Numbered from the stretch's first letter, positions 8,315-16,996 are shown. The stretch: 64,000 nucleotides of DNA from Palsa-506 sp963786975 (GCA_963786975.1 CAWBBE010000011.1:620001-684000), one strand, 5' to 3'. Numbers and translations: made by a program. The notes: generated by a model from the letters alone, not told the origin.

Positions 8315-9901
8315 TCAGCCGATGTCCTTCTCGATCACCCGGAGCAAGGCGCCCGAGATCGGCGTCGCCGTCACGCCAACCTGCCATGGGCGGGCCCCGT
8401 ACCGGGCCAGGTCGGCACTGACGGCAGCCGGGCTCACCGGATCCGGCGGCTGCCAGGCGAGCCTGCGCACGGTATCGGGCGGCAACAGGTTCTCGGTCGG
8501 CAGGCCGTGCTCATCGGCCAGCGCAGCAACCGCGGCCCGGACCGCGGTAAGCCGGGTGGCTGCGACCGGGTCGCGCTCCTGCCAGCGGTGCGCGGGCGGC
8601 GGCCCGTCGCCGGCCGGCGCGGCCGTCTCGGGCAGGCTGGGCTCGGGTTCCGCCCTGGCCCGCCCGACGGCGCGGAGCCATTCGCCGGCGTGCCGGCGTG
8701 CTCCGCGGCCGTTGAAGCCGCCGATCGCGGCCAGCTCGCCGGTACTCTTCGGCTGGGACCGCGCGGCTTCGATGATCGCGGCGTCAGGCAGGATCCGGGT
8801 CGGCGACTGGTCGCGCCGCCGGGCGATTCGGTCGCGTTCCAGCCACAGCTCGCGGACGACAGCGAGGCCGCGCCTGCTGCGGACGCGGTGAATGCCGGAG
8901 GTTCGGCGCCAGGGGTCGGTCCGCGGTGTTGGCGGCCCGGCGGCGAGAATGGCGCTGAACTCCTGCCGCGCCCATTCGGCTTTGCCCTGCGCGGTGAGCT
9001 GCTGCGCAAGCGCGTCGCGCAGTTCCACTAGCACCTCGACGTCGAGCGCCGCGTAACGCAGCCAGTCGTCCGGCAATGGCCGGGTCGACCAGTCAGCCGC
9101 CGAATGGCTCTTTTGCAGCGCCAGGCCTAGTACTTCCTCGACCAGGGTGCCAAGCCCGACCCGCGGATAGCCGAGCAGCCGCCCGGCCAGCTCGGTGTCG
9201 AAGAGGGTCCTGGGCCGGTAGCCGATTTCCGCCAGGCACGGCAGGTCCTGTGACGCGGCATGCAGGACGGTCTCCGTATCGGCCAGCGCTTTGTCGATGG
9301 CCGACAGGTCGGGGCAGGCGACCGGATCGACCAGCACCGTGCCGGCGCCGTCGCGGCGGAATTGCACCAGGAAGGCCCGGTGCCCGTAACGGAAGCCGGA
9401 GGCGCGCTCCGCGTCAACCGCAACCGGGCCGCTGCCCGCGGCCAGCGACCTGGCCGCCGCATCGAGCGCCGCGGCCGTCACGACCAGCGGGGGAAGGCCG
9501 TCGCGGGGAGCAAGGAGGGGCACGGCCACCCGCTCGGCAGCCTCATCCGCCGCGACCCCGGCTGGCTCATCCGCTACCGTCCCGCCAGCCTCCTGCACCG
9601 CAGTCCCGCCCGTCGCAGTCCCGCCCGTCGCGGCCTTGCTGGCCGGGGGATCGGCTGCGGCGGCCTCCCCCGTCGTGGATCCGCCCGCCGCAGTCCCGGT
9701 GGTGGCGGTCGCGCCCGTCGCGGCCTCGCCCGCTCTGCCGTCGCCGGGAGCCGCTCTGCCGTCGCCGGGGCCCGGCGCGTGGCTGCTGCTGGGGGCCGCG
9801 CCGCTGTCGCCGGGGCTCGTGCCGCTGTCGCTGGAGACCGCGCCGCTGTCGCCGGGGCCTGGCCTGCCGTCGCTGGGACCCGCCCTGCCGTGGCCGGTCA
9901 T
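8315..9901 (-). CDS. rnd: ribonuclease D family 3'-5' exonuclease with HRDC domain
   Basis: The DEDD-type exonuclease core is visible: VAVDAERASGFRYG (Asp/Glu of motif I), HAASQDLPCLAEIG (motif II Asp) and YAALDVEVLVEL (motif III Tyr/Asp). An HRDC-type helical domain follows (RDQSPTRILPDAAIIEAARS...GGFNGR). Starting at the ATG at 9901 gives 528 residues, longer than typical RNase D because of a ~110-residue N-terminal low-complexity segment of GDSGA-type repeats. That ATG overlaps the stop of the DUF3000 gene as ATGA, supporting both the start and translational coupling. Expected role is tRNA/structured RNA 3' processing. Confidence 0.88.
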   Translation of the reverse strand: MTGHGRAGPSDGRPGPGDSGAVSSDSGTSPGDSGAAPSSSHAPGPGDGRAAPGDGRAGEAATGATATTGTAAGGSTTGEAAAADPPASKAATGGTATGGTAVQEAGGTVADEPAGVAADEAAERVAVPLLAPRDGLPPLVVTAAALDAAARSLAAGSGPVAVDAERASGFRYGHRAFLVQFRRDGAGTVLVDPVACPDLSAIDKALADTETVLHAASQDLPCLAEIGYRPRTLFDTELAGRLLGYPRVGLGTLVEEVLGLALQKSHSAADWSTRPLPDDWLRYAALDVEVLVELRDALAQQLTAQGKAEWARQEFSAILAAGPPTPRTDPWRRTSGIHRVRSRRGLAVVRELWLERDRIARRRDQSPTRILPDAAIIEAARSQPKSTGELAAIGGFNGRGARRHAGEWLRAVGRARAEPEPSLPETAAPAGDGPPPAHRWQERDPVAATRLTAVRAAVAALADEHGLPTENLLPPDTVRRLAWQPPDPVSPAAVSADLARYGARPWQVGVTATPISGALLRVIEKDIG

Positions 9902-10677
9902 CGCGGCCGCCGGCCCCGCGGTTGCCGCAAGCCGCTGACCCCGGCGGCCAGCGGCGGCAGCCCGGCCGCGGCGCACAGCGTCTCGCACCAGGCGGCAACG
10001 TGACCGCCGAGGCCAAGTCCGCCTGGCTGGCCGTCGCCGACCTGGCCGTCGCCTGATGGTCCTGCGCCGGCCGGTGACCATGATGCCCGTAGCTCGAATT
10101 CGGTTGTCACCGGCTCATCTTGCTTCGCGCCAAACCCCTCCGTCACCACCCTGGTCACGGTCCCGCTGGGGTGCCGGTAGCCGACTGCCCTGGCGTCCAG
10201 CGCCTCGGTCAGCCAGCTCCAGCCGACCGCGCCAACCAGCGGGTCGGCCGCGATCTCCGGCTCGAGGTCGACCCGGATGTGGCCGATGATCCGGAACGGA
10301 CCGCCCCACCCGCGCTGGCCCGCCGGGTCGAAGAGCAGCACGAACCTGCCCCAGCCGACATCGCCGTCGGCGCCGCTCGCGGTGACGGCGACCGATGCCG
10401 CGAATGGCGCCAGCCGCCGCGGCGCGGGCTCCTGATCGAAGGTCAGCTCGGGTCGCAGCTCGCGAACCCGGCCAAGCCCCGCCTCGACCTCGGCGACGGC
10501 GGAGCGGAACAGAGCGGCGTTGCCATCGGCTCCGGCACCGCCGGGCTCGCCATCGGCCAGCTGCCGCCCGGCCTCGTTACCGTCGGCCACCGGGCGGCCG
10601 GGCTCCTTGCGGCCGGCCTTGCTGCCAGCCTCACGGCCAGTGACCTCGGTACCGTCCGTCCCGCCAGCGGACCTCAT
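9898..10677 (-). CDS. DUF3000 domain-containing protein
   Basis: About 259 residues from the ATG at 10677 (MRSAGGTDG). The conserved part includes LFRSAVAEVEAGLGRVRELRP, RLAPFAASVAV, GRFVLLFDPAGQRGWGG, FRIIGHIRVDLEPEIA and GWSWLTEALDARA, matching actinobacterial DUF3000, which is almost always found directly upstream of rnd and next to hemE, as here. Function unknown. The frame is open upstream to 10845, but that segment overlaps another gene and is unconserved. Its stop overlaps the rnd start by 4 bp. Confidence 0.82.
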   Translation of the reverse strand: MRSAGGTDGTEVTGREAGSKAGRKEPGRPVADGNEAGRQLADGEPGGAGADGNAALFRSAVAEVEAGLGRVRELRPELTFDQEPAPRRLAPFAASVAVTASGADGDVGWGRFVLLFDPAGQRGWGGPFRIIGHIRVDLEPEIAADPLVGAVGWSWLTEALDARAVGYRHPSGTVTRVVTEGFGAKQDEPVTTEFELRASWSPAGAGPSGDGQVGDGQPGGLGLGGHVAAWCETLCAAAGLPPLAAGVSGLRQPRGRRPR

Positions 10678-10708
10678 GGTGAGAGCGTACGGCGCGAGCG
10701 CGGTACCC

Positions 10709-10927
10709 TCATGCAACCCGGTCGCGGATCTCTGACATCCTGCTTGTTTCATCGACATAAGGGACATAGCCAATGTACAGCGCGGCGCCGCACGCCGTGC
10801 AAGACCATTCGGGGCACTCGCCGTCCGGGGAGTCCGGGCAGTCAAGATCCACAGGATGATACTGCTCGAACGGCTGATCCGGGCCGCAGTCGGGACAGTC
10901 CCGGACCATCTGGGCCAGCTGGATCAT
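10709..10927 (-). CDS. small Cys-rich (zinc-ribbon-like) protein
   Basis: 72-residue protein beginning MIQLAQMVRDCPDCG; the ATG at 10927 is preceded by GAGGAGG, a near-ideal Shine-Dalgarno sequence, which fixes the start. Two CxxC pairs (CPDC and CTAC) plus extra Cys residues in DCPDSPDGECPEW suggest zinc binding. It lies just upstream of the DUF3000-rnd pair on the same strand (31-bp gap) and diverges from hemE. No specific family is recognised. Confidence 0.72.
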   Translation of the reverse strand: MIQLAQMVRDCPDCGPDQPFEQYHPVDLDCPDSPDGECPEWSCTACGAALYIGYVPYVDETSRMSEIRDRVA

Positions 10928-11009
10928 CTGCGACCTCCTCGCCACGCTCAGCTTGATGTTGGCACGGTGGCGGCCCAGCTCCACGGACCTGCGGCGGCGT
11001 GTCCCCGGG

Positions 11010-11027
11010 GCGTTTCCGCGGAAACGC
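11010..11027. promoter_or_regulatory. 18-bp perfect palindrome between divergent genes
   Basis: GCGTTTCCGCGGAAACGC is perfectly self-complementary. It lies 83 bp upstream of the small Cys-rich gene start and 80 bp upstream of hemE, in the only space available for both promoters. Such a site suits a dimeric repressor or activator; no regulator can be assigned. Confidence 0.6.
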
Positions 11028-11106
11028 GAGAAAGCCCGCGGCAGGCGGCCTCGCGGCCCAGGCGGTACCGGGCCGGGCGGCTGGGTCTTGTGAGACGATC
11101 TGCGAT

Positions 11107-12162
11107 GTGACAACGCAGACGGAGGAATCGCCGTTCCTGCGCGCTTGCTTCCGGCGGCCAGTGCCCTATACGCCGGTCTGGTACATGCGCCAGGCGGGAC
11201 GTTCGCTGCCCGAGTACCGCGCTGCCCGCGGCAAGACGTCAATGCTGCAAGCCTGCGGGCGGCCTGACCTGATCACCGAGTTCACGCTGCAGCCGCTGCG
11301 CAGGTATCCGGTGGACGCCGCGATCCTGTTCAGCGACATCGTGGTGCCGCTGAAGGCCGTCGGGATCGGCATCGACATCGCCCCCGGCGTGGGGCCGGTG
11401 GTGGACCAGCCGATCCGCGGCGAGCAGGACCTGGCCAGACTGCGTGCCCTGCAGCCGGATGACGTCCCGTTCATCACCACGGCCGTCGGCAACCTGGTCG
11501 CCGAGCTCGGCGCCGTGCCGCTGATCGGGTTCGCCGGCGGCCCGTTCACCCTCGCCTCCTACCTGGTCGACGGCGGCCCGTCGAAGAGCTTTGACCGGAC
11601 GAAGTCGCTGATGTACGGCAACCCGAAGCTCTGGGCCGGGCTGCTCAGCCGGCTGGCCGACATCACGATCACGTTCCTGCAGGTCCAGGTGGCCGCCGGG
11701 GTGAGCGCCGTGCAGCTCTTCGATTCCTGGGCCGGCACGATCAGCCCCGAGGACTACCGGCAGTCGGTGCTGCCACACAGCAGGCGGATCTTCCAGGCAC
11801 TGGCCGCATCGGGCGTGCCCAGGATCCACTTCGGCGTCGGCACCAGCGAGCTGCTGGGGCTGCTCGGCGAGGCGGGCGCGGACGTGGTCGGGGTGGACTG
11901 GCGGATCCCGCTGGACGAGGCGGCGCGCCGGGTCGAGCCTGGCAAGGCACTGCAGGGCAACCTGGACCCGGCAATCCTGCTCGCGCCGTGGGATGTGGTC
12001 GAGCGGCGGGCCCGGGAGGTGCTCGAACGCGGCCGTACCGGCGAGGGGCACATCTTCAATCTCGGCCACGGCGTGCTGCCGGATACCGACCCCGGGGTGC
12101 TCGCCCGGCTGACCGACCTGGTGCACACCGAGTCCGTCCGGCTGGCGGAAGGCGCGCGCTAG
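11107..12162 (+). CDS. hemE: uroporphyrinogen decarboxylase
   Basis: Converts uroporphyrinogen III to coproporphyrinogen III in the cytoplasm. The GTG at 11107 yields 351 residues, the family length, with the signature PVWYMRQAGRSLPEYR near the N-terminus (substrate-binding Arg28 and Arg32) and AAILFSDIVVPLKAVG (catalytic Asp region), then FAGGPFTLASYLVDGG and LQLFDSWAG-like segments. It is the first of three heme genes in the window; hemY and chdC follow 5 kb downstream. Its TAG stop shares the palindromic CTAG with the convergent DUF4349 gene. Confidence 0.95.
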   Translation: MTTQTEESPFLRACFRRPVPYTPVWYMRQAGRSLPEYRAARGKTSMLQACGRPDLITEFTLQPLRRYPVDAAILFSDIVVPLKAVGIGIDIAPGVGPVVDQPIRGEQDLARLRALQPDDVPFITTAVGNLVAELGAVPLIGFAGGPFTLASYLVDGGPSKSFDRTKSLMYGNPKLWAGLLSRLADITITFLQVQVAAGVSAVQLFDSWAGTISPEDYRQSVLPHSRRIFQALAASGVPRIHFGVGTSELLGLLGEAGADVVGVDWRIPLDEAARRVEPGKALQGNLDPAILLAPWDVVERRAREVLERGRTGEGHIFNLGHGVLPDTDPGVLARLTDLVHTESVRLAEGAR

Positions 12163-13133
12163 CCCGCGGTGCTCGGCCTGGACCTGCGCCGCAGCGCGCG
12201 CCGCCACCCGCCGTACCCGAGGCCGGCCAGCAGCGCCGCCACGAGCGCGAACGGAAGTACCGCCCCGGCTCCGGTGAGCACCGCGGTGGTTACCCGCTGG
12301 AGCGCCCGCCAGCCTGCGGAAAGGCCGGCCAGGAAGCCATGAGAATGCCTTCTATGAATAACGGGCTGAGCGCGGGAACTCACCAGCCGCAGTGACACGG
12401 TGGCAAAGTCAGTCTCGCGGGACAGCGCTCGCTGCTGGGCTTGCAGCGCTTCTAGCGCGGACTCCTCCGAGTTGATCTGGTCCTGCACCGCGAGCAGGCT
12501 ATTGACCGAGCCAGCCCGGCGCAGCAGGGCGCGCAATTGCGCGATCTCGGCGCGCGCCGACGCTACCCGGCTGGTCACGTCCGCGACCTGCCCGGTGACG
12601 TCCTGGGCCTGCTGGGACATGGAGAGCTGGCGGCCTAGCCGGCCGGACAGCTGGCGCAGCGTAGCCGGGTAAGCCGCGACCGGGATCTTGAGCCGCAGGC
12701 TGATCGTGGAGCGGGCGCGATCGGCCGGGCTGACTGTGGACTGCTCGCCTGCCACGTAGCCGCCGGCCGCGGTCACGATGCTGGTCGCGAGCGAGGCCGC
12801 GGTGCCGACGTCGCGCGCCCGCACGGTCAGCCCGGCGGTGTAGATGATGCTCTGGCCCGCGGTCACCAGCCGCGCGGCCAGGGCGGCGGAGGCAGCCCTG
12901 CCCGCCGGCGCCCGCGGCCCGGGCGCTGCCCGGCCGGCAAACGTGCCACTTCCGGCGGCATTAGCCGGTCCATGATCGGAACGGGGCATGCTCGCGGAAC
13001 TGGTTCCGGCCGCGGAGCTTGCTCCGGCGGAACAGCCGGCTAGCAGGCCGCCGCCGCACAGCACAGCGGTAATGGTGACAGCGGCCGCGCTGGCCCGCGG
13101 TCGGCGGGCCAGCGCCCGGGTCTTGGCGTTCAT
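12159..13133 (-). CDS. DUF4349 domain-containing lipoprotein
   Basis: 324 residues from ATG 13133. The N-terminus is a lipoprotein signal peptide (AAAVTITAVLCGGGLLAGC, lipobox LAGC). The exported domain has IYTAGLTVRARDVGTAASLA and YVAGEQSTVSPADRARSTIS, then a coiled coil (about residues 175-230, ending with INSEESALEALQAQQRALS), and a C-terminal membrane helix (VLPFALVAALLAGLGYGGW). This is the DUF4349 arrangement. Role unknown; likely an envelope protein. It converges on hemE with overlapping stop codons. Confidence 0.82.
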   Translation of the reverse strand: MNAKTRALARRPRASAAAVTITAVLCGGGLLAGCSAGASSAAGTSSASMPRSDHGPANAAGSGTFAGRAAPGPRAPAGRAASAALAARLVTAGQSIIYTAGLTVRARDVGTAASLATSIVTAAGGYVAGEQSTVSPADRARSTISLRLKIPVAAYPATLRQLSGRLGRQLSMSQQAQDVTGQVADVTSRVASARAEIAQLRALLRRAGSVNSLLAVQDQINSEESALEALQAQQRALSRETDFATVSLRLVSSRAQPVIHRRHSHGFLAGLSAGWRALQRVTTAVLTGAGAVLPFALVAALLAGLGYGGWRRALRRRSRPSTAG

Positions 13134-13347
13134 GCCGGTGGGACGCGCGCTGCGGGCAGCTGGTTCCGTATCGGCGAGAATCGGGCGGAACGGTTGATCG
13201 CGCTGCCCGGGCAGCGACCGGCAACTGCCCGACCGGCAACTGCCCGACCGGCAACCGCCCGACCGGCAACCGCCCGGCCCGCCCGGCCCGCCCGGCCCGC
13301 CCGGCCCGTCGGCCCGCCCGGCCCGGCTGCCCGTCTCAGGCTCCCCG

Positions 13348-13411
13348 CCAACCCGGTGATCATGAAGTTCAACGGCATCTGACCCGTTGAACTTCATGAT
13401 CACCGGGTTGG
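13348..13411. repeat. 28-bp perfect inverted repeat (64-bp hairpin)
   Basis: Left arm 13348-13375 and right arm 13384-13411 are exact reverse complements around an 8-nt loop; the arm contains GTGATCATGAAGTTCAACGG. Flanks are unrelated tandem repeats. It is far from any gene end (215 bp from the DUF4349 start), so it is not an obvious terminator, and resembles a mobile or REP-like palindrome. Confidence 0.85.
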
Positions 13412-13806
13412 GCCGGTTGGGCCGGTTGGGCCGGTTCGGCCGGTTCGGCAGGCGAGATTGGCGGGGCGGGATGGCGGATCGCGCTGCCCGGCAGCGGCCG
13501 GCAACCGCCCGGCCCGGCCCGGCCGACGCCCCGGCCCGGCCCGGCCGGCGAGTCGGCCGGGCTGGCCGACGCGGGGGGGCGCCGGCCGGGGCGGCTGAGC
13601 TGCTTGCCGGCCGGGGCGGCAGGCGGTCCGCGGCGAGCCGCGCCGGAGCGTGGCCGCCTTCCGGTAGCCGGCATATGACCAGGTGAGACTCAATGACGGA
13701 ACAATGGATAAGCAAAGTCAGACATCGAGCGCGTTAATTGCATAAAGCACAAACTTCCGGTGTTTAATGGCCGGGCCGGCGTAGACTGCGACTTCCCTGC
13801 TTACCC

Positions 13807-13850
13807 CGCTAGGTATCTGGCATACCGCGCTAGGTATGGGAGATACGGAA
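13807..13850 (+). promoter_or_regulatory. candidate operator: 21-bp-spaced direct repeats
   Basis: CGCTAGGTAT occurs at 13807-13816 and again at 13828-13837, a spacing of 21 bp (two helical turns). The first copy also forms a GGTAT/ATACC dyad, and a related GAGATACGG follows. The site ends about 15 bp before the start of the double-LuxR regulator, which may bind it; this is inference. Confidence 0.5.
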
Positions 13851-13863
13851 TCCCAGGATAACG

Positions 13864-15453
13864 ATGAGCGTGCCCGCAGCTCGCGTCACCGTCCGGGTAG
13901 CCGTTCAGTCGTCACGGCGGCTGCTCCGGGACACTCTGGCCGCATGCCTGGCCGTCCGGCCGGAGATGACCGTCATCGGCAAGGTGGCCGAGCCGGATGA
14001 CGTGTTCGCGCTCTGCGAGCTACGGCGCCCGGACGTGGTGATCCTTGACGCCGGCGTCCGGCTGGGGGAGATGGCCGCCCGGGTTCGGACCCTGCTGCGG
14101 CACTTTCCCGGGCTGAACGTGATCGTCATGTACCGGGAGGCATCGGAGCAGGACCTGGCCGCCGCCTGCCGGGCCGGCGTCGCGTCGCTGCTGCCCGAAT
14201 CGCACGGCCTGCCCGCGGTGCTCGCGCTGGTGAAGCGGAGCAAGGGACGGCATGCCCGGCCGGCCGATGGCGGCCTTACCGACCGGGAACTCGAGATCAT
14301 CGTGCTGACCGGCTCCGGCCACAGCGTCCCGGACATCGCCGAGCTGCTCCAGATCAGCCCGCTGACGGTGGAGAACATCAAGCGCCGGGTCTACGCCAAG
14401 CTGGACGTGAGCAGCAGCGTGCACGCCGTGGCCAGGGCCGCCTCGCTCGGCATGCTGGCGCAGCGGGACGCGCCGGCCGCCCGGCGGCGGCCGCAGGCCG
14501 AGGCCGGGACCACCGTGCTGACCGTGGTGTCCGGCCAGCCCGGCCCCGCGCTCGATCTGGTGGTGACCGCGCTGATCGCCAGCCGGCTGCCGTTCGTCCT
14601 GGTCCGGGTGCCCGAGCCGGTGGCCGGCACGCACTGGGCGCGCTGGCACCGCGGCCCGATCGTGGCAGCGCTGGTCGACCCGGAGCCGCCGGACTGGCCG
14701 TTGGTGGCCGAGCTCGGCATCCCCGCGGTACTCGTGCACAGCAAGCCGCTGGATCCGCCGGAACTGGCCGAGGCGCTGGCCTGCGGCGCGAGCGCACTGG
14801 TCGCGGCGGGCCGGGTGGACGAGCATTTCCTGTCCGTGCTCCGGATGGTCAGCCAGGGTTACCTGGTCGTCGACTCGATGCCGATGCGGCCGCTGATCGG
14901 GGCCGTCCGGGCGCGCTGGGACGAGCGAGCCGCCGGCGGGCTCGAGCTGCCCGAGCTGACCTCGCGGGAGAGCGATATCCTGCGGTCGCTGGCGGCCGGG
15001 CACTCGATCAAGCAGACCGCCAGGGCGCTGGGCATCGCCCCGAAGACGGTGGAGAACGTGCAGACCCGGCTGTTCCGCAAGCTCGGCGTGCGCAACCGGG
15101 CAGGCGCGCTGGCCGTCGCCGACGCCTTCGGGCTGCTGCCCGACCTGGGTCCGGCGCCGCCGCCGGCCGCCGCGCCGCCGCCGCAGCGCGGCCGGGTTCA
15201 GCCGCCGCAGCGCGCCCGGGTTCAGCTGCCGGCCCGGATGCCGGCCGGGCGCCGGCCGGTCCCCCCAGGGGATTCCCGTCCCCCGGGGGGTTACCGTCCC
15301 TATCCGGGAGTGCCCGGCGGTACTAGTGTGCCGCTAGCGAGGCACTTCCCCCGATCCCCGCGTACGCCCGAGACCTTGACCGGGTTTCGGCGCGCCCACC
15401 TACTGGCTAGGAGGCGCCATGGTCGGTTCCGCTGGTCCCCGGTATCAGGATGA
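13864..15453 (+). CDS. LuxR-family regulator with two receiver-like and two HTH domains
   Basis: 529 residues with an internally duplicated layout. Receiver-like domain 1 (~10-125; PDVVILDAG holds the Asp equivalent to the phosphoacceptor) is followed by LuxR HTH 1 (~140-195; LTDRELEIIVLTGSGHSVPD, LTVENIKRRVYAKL). Receiver-like domain 2 (~218-335) follows, then HTH 2 (~360-420; LTSRESDILRSLAAGHSIKQ, KTVENVQTRLFRKLGV), and a Pro/Arg-rich tail. Receiver 1 lacks the usual N-terminal acidic pair (VAVQSSRR instead of VLIADD), and receiver 2 is even more degenerate, so phosphorylation control is doubtful. No histidine kinase is adjacent. The 3' end overlaps the next gene by 35 bp. Confidence 0.82.
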   Translation: MSVPAARVTVRVAVQSSRRLLRDTLAACLAVRPEMTVIGKVAEPDDVFALCELRRPDVVILDAGVRLGEMAARVRTLLRHFPGLNVIVMYREASEQDLAAACRAGVASLLPESHGLPAVLALVKRSKGRHARPADGGLTDRELEIIVLTGSGHSVPDIAELLQISPLTVENIKRRVYAKLDVSSSVHAVARAASLGMLAQRDAPAARRRPQAEAGTTVLTVVSGQPGPALDLVVTALIASRLPFVLVRVPEPVAGTHWARWHRGPIVAALVDPEPPDWPLVAELGIPAVLVHSKPLDPPELAEALACGASALVAAGRVDEHFLSVLRMVSQGYLVVDSMPMRPLIGAVRARWDERAAGGLELPELTSRESDILRSLAAGHSIKQTARALGIAPKTVENVQTRLFRKLGVRNRAGALAVADAFGLLPDLGPAPPPAAAPPPQRGRVQPPQRARVQLPARMPAGRRPVPPGDSRPPGGYRPYPGVPGGTSVPLARHFPRSPRTPETLTGFRRAHLLARRRHGRFRWSPVSG

Positions 15454-16975
15454 CGAGCGCAAGCGCTCCGGGGCGCTGTCCGTTTCCCGGCGCAGGCTGC
15501 TGGTTTCCGGCGGCGGCCTGGCGGCCGCCCTGGCCGGGCTGGACACGATGCGGCACCTGGCCGCCACGCCGGTGCGCCTCGCCGCCGACGCCGGGACGGC
15601 CAGCAACGGGCCCGGCGGCCTGCCGGACGTGCAGTTCGATCTGTCCGGGTTCGTCGCCCCCGGCCTGACGGTCGACGGTGTCGCGGTCCAGTTTCCGCCG
15701 GTCTACACCCTGTTCGCGCCGGCCAGGCTGAGGGCCAGGCCAGGCCATGCCGATGCCCGCCAGCTCGCCGGTGCGCTGGACCGGGTGGAGGAGGCATACG
15801 CCTTCGCGCCGCAGGGAGTGTTCACCCTGGTCTCGTACGGCCTGCCCTACTTCGGCCGGTTCCCCCGCCGGATGTTCAGCGCGCTGGTGCCGCGGCTGAG
15901 TTCTGACCACAGCCGGTTCGCGCTCGAGGAGGCGGTACCGGCGCCGACGGATGTCAGCCCGGCCAACCCGGGCATTACCAAGAGGACCTATAACGTGCCG
16001 GTCCGGATCGAGCAGAACGACTTGCTCATCACGCTGCGCAGCGACCACCCGGACAACCTGCGGGATGTGATGGCGTTCCTGGGCGGCAGCAACCGGCTGG
16101 CCGGGGAGCACGTCCCGTCGCCGCGGCTGAGCTGCGGGCTGACGTTCACCAGCGCGCGGGTCATGTTCGTCCAGCGCGGCCTGCCGCGGAGCGTCGCCGA
16201 CCGCCACCACCTGCGGTACGCCAGCTACGTCCACCCGCAGTCCCCGATGTGGATGGGCTTCGCGGACCAGCAGGCCAGCGCGAGCGCGGCCGCGCCGGAC
16301 ATCACCTTCCAAGGCGGCGGCATCAGGCTGACCACAGCGGAAGCCGGGGACTACTTCGACAACGGCTCGCTGCAGCACCTGTCGCACGTGATCCTGGACC
16401 TGGACCAGTTCTTCGACCTGGACGAGACCGGGAAGCCGGGCCCGGACGGCAGCTACCTGGAACGGGTCCAGTACATGTTCCGGTCCACGCCGCCGCCCGC
16501 GCAGGGACACGCCGACCAGTACACCAACGGCGGCGGCCCGGCCTTCCTGGAGAACGACTTCAAGGGCACCGGCGACGCGCGGCGGAGCGCCGAGGCCATC
16601 GGCACCCCGATCGACCCGGACACCGGCAGGCCCGCGCACCGGATGGGACACCTGTCCACCCTGCAGCGCTCCTCGCGGACGGCGGCCGGGCGGCCGCTGC
16701 ACATCAGGATGGACGGTCCCGGCTTCGACAGCCTGGACGTGCCGGACGGCAGCAAGCAGCCGAAGCTCGAGTTCACCGCCTTCGTGCCATCGGCCGATTT
16801 CTTCGCCACCATGCGGCGCCACCAGGCCTCGCTCGACCTGCAGAAGAAGTTCAAGGTCGCAGAGTCGGACAATGGCCTGGAGCGCTTCATCACCTCGACC
16901 AGGCGGCAGAATTTCCTCATCCCGCCCCGCCGCCACCGGGCTTTCCCGTTCGCTGAGCTTGGTGGTGGCGGCTGA
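15419..16975 (+). CDS. Tat-exported DUF7405-family protein
   Basis: 518 residues from an ATG preceded by AGGAGG. The N-terminus SVSRRRLLVSGGGLAAALAG is a twin-arginine signal. The mature part matches a family I recall as DUF7405, with FTLVSYGLPYFGRFP, SRFALEEAVPAPTDV, MGFADQQ, GDYFDNGSLQHLSHVILDL and a strongly conserved end GLERFITSTRRQNFLIPPRR. Members are exported actinobacterial and haloarchaeal proteins of unknown function; a distant resemblance to DyP-type peroxidases has been suggested by layout but I see no proof. It lies between a regulator and two heme genes. Confidence 0.78.
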   Translation: MVGSAGPRYQDDERKRSGALSVSRRRLLVSGGGLAAALAGLDTMRHLAATPVRLAADAGTASNGPGGLPDVQFDLSGFVAPGLTVDGVAVQFPPVYTLFAPARLRARPGHADARQLAGALDRVEEAYAFAPQGVFTLVSYGLPYFGRFPRRMFSALVPRLSSDHSRFALEEAVPAPTDVSPANPGITKRTYNVPVRIEQNDLLITLRSDHPDNLRDVMAFLGGSNRLAGEHVPSPRLSCGLTFTSARVMFVQRGLPRSVADRHHLRYASYVHPQSPMWMGFADQQASASAAAPDITFQGGGIRLTTAEAGDYFDNGSLQHLSHVILDLDQFFDLDETGKPGPDGSYLERVQYMFRSTPPPAQGHADQYTNGGGPAFLENDFKGTGDARRSAEAIGTPIDPDTGRPAHRMGHLSTLQRSSRTAAGRPLHIRMDGPGFDSLDVPDGSKQPKLEFTAFVPSADFFATMRRHQASLDLQKKFKVAESDNGLERFITSTRRQNFLIPPRRHRAFPFAELGGGG

Positions 16976-16996
16976 GGAGCCGTCGGCGTGGTCGCT

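Larger units (their letters stand above)
13134..13863. repeat. 730-bp gene-free, repeat-rich interval
   Basis: No credible gene is seen. From ~13206 there are four copies of a 15-bp unit (ACTGCCCGACCGGCA type) followed by five of GGCCCGCCC. Next comes a 64-bp hairpin (annotated separately), then a 10-bp unit GGGCCGGTTG repeated about five times from ~13408. A ~29-bp segment starting GATCGCGCTGCCCGG occurs at both ~13196 and ~13478. The last 170 bp are AT-richer and should hold the promoter of the following regulator. Confidence 0.65.

Noticed and set aside
13190..13480. Possible CRISPR array from short regular repeats
   Set aside because: Units are contiguous 10-15 bp tandem repeats without unique spacers, and no cas genes are present.
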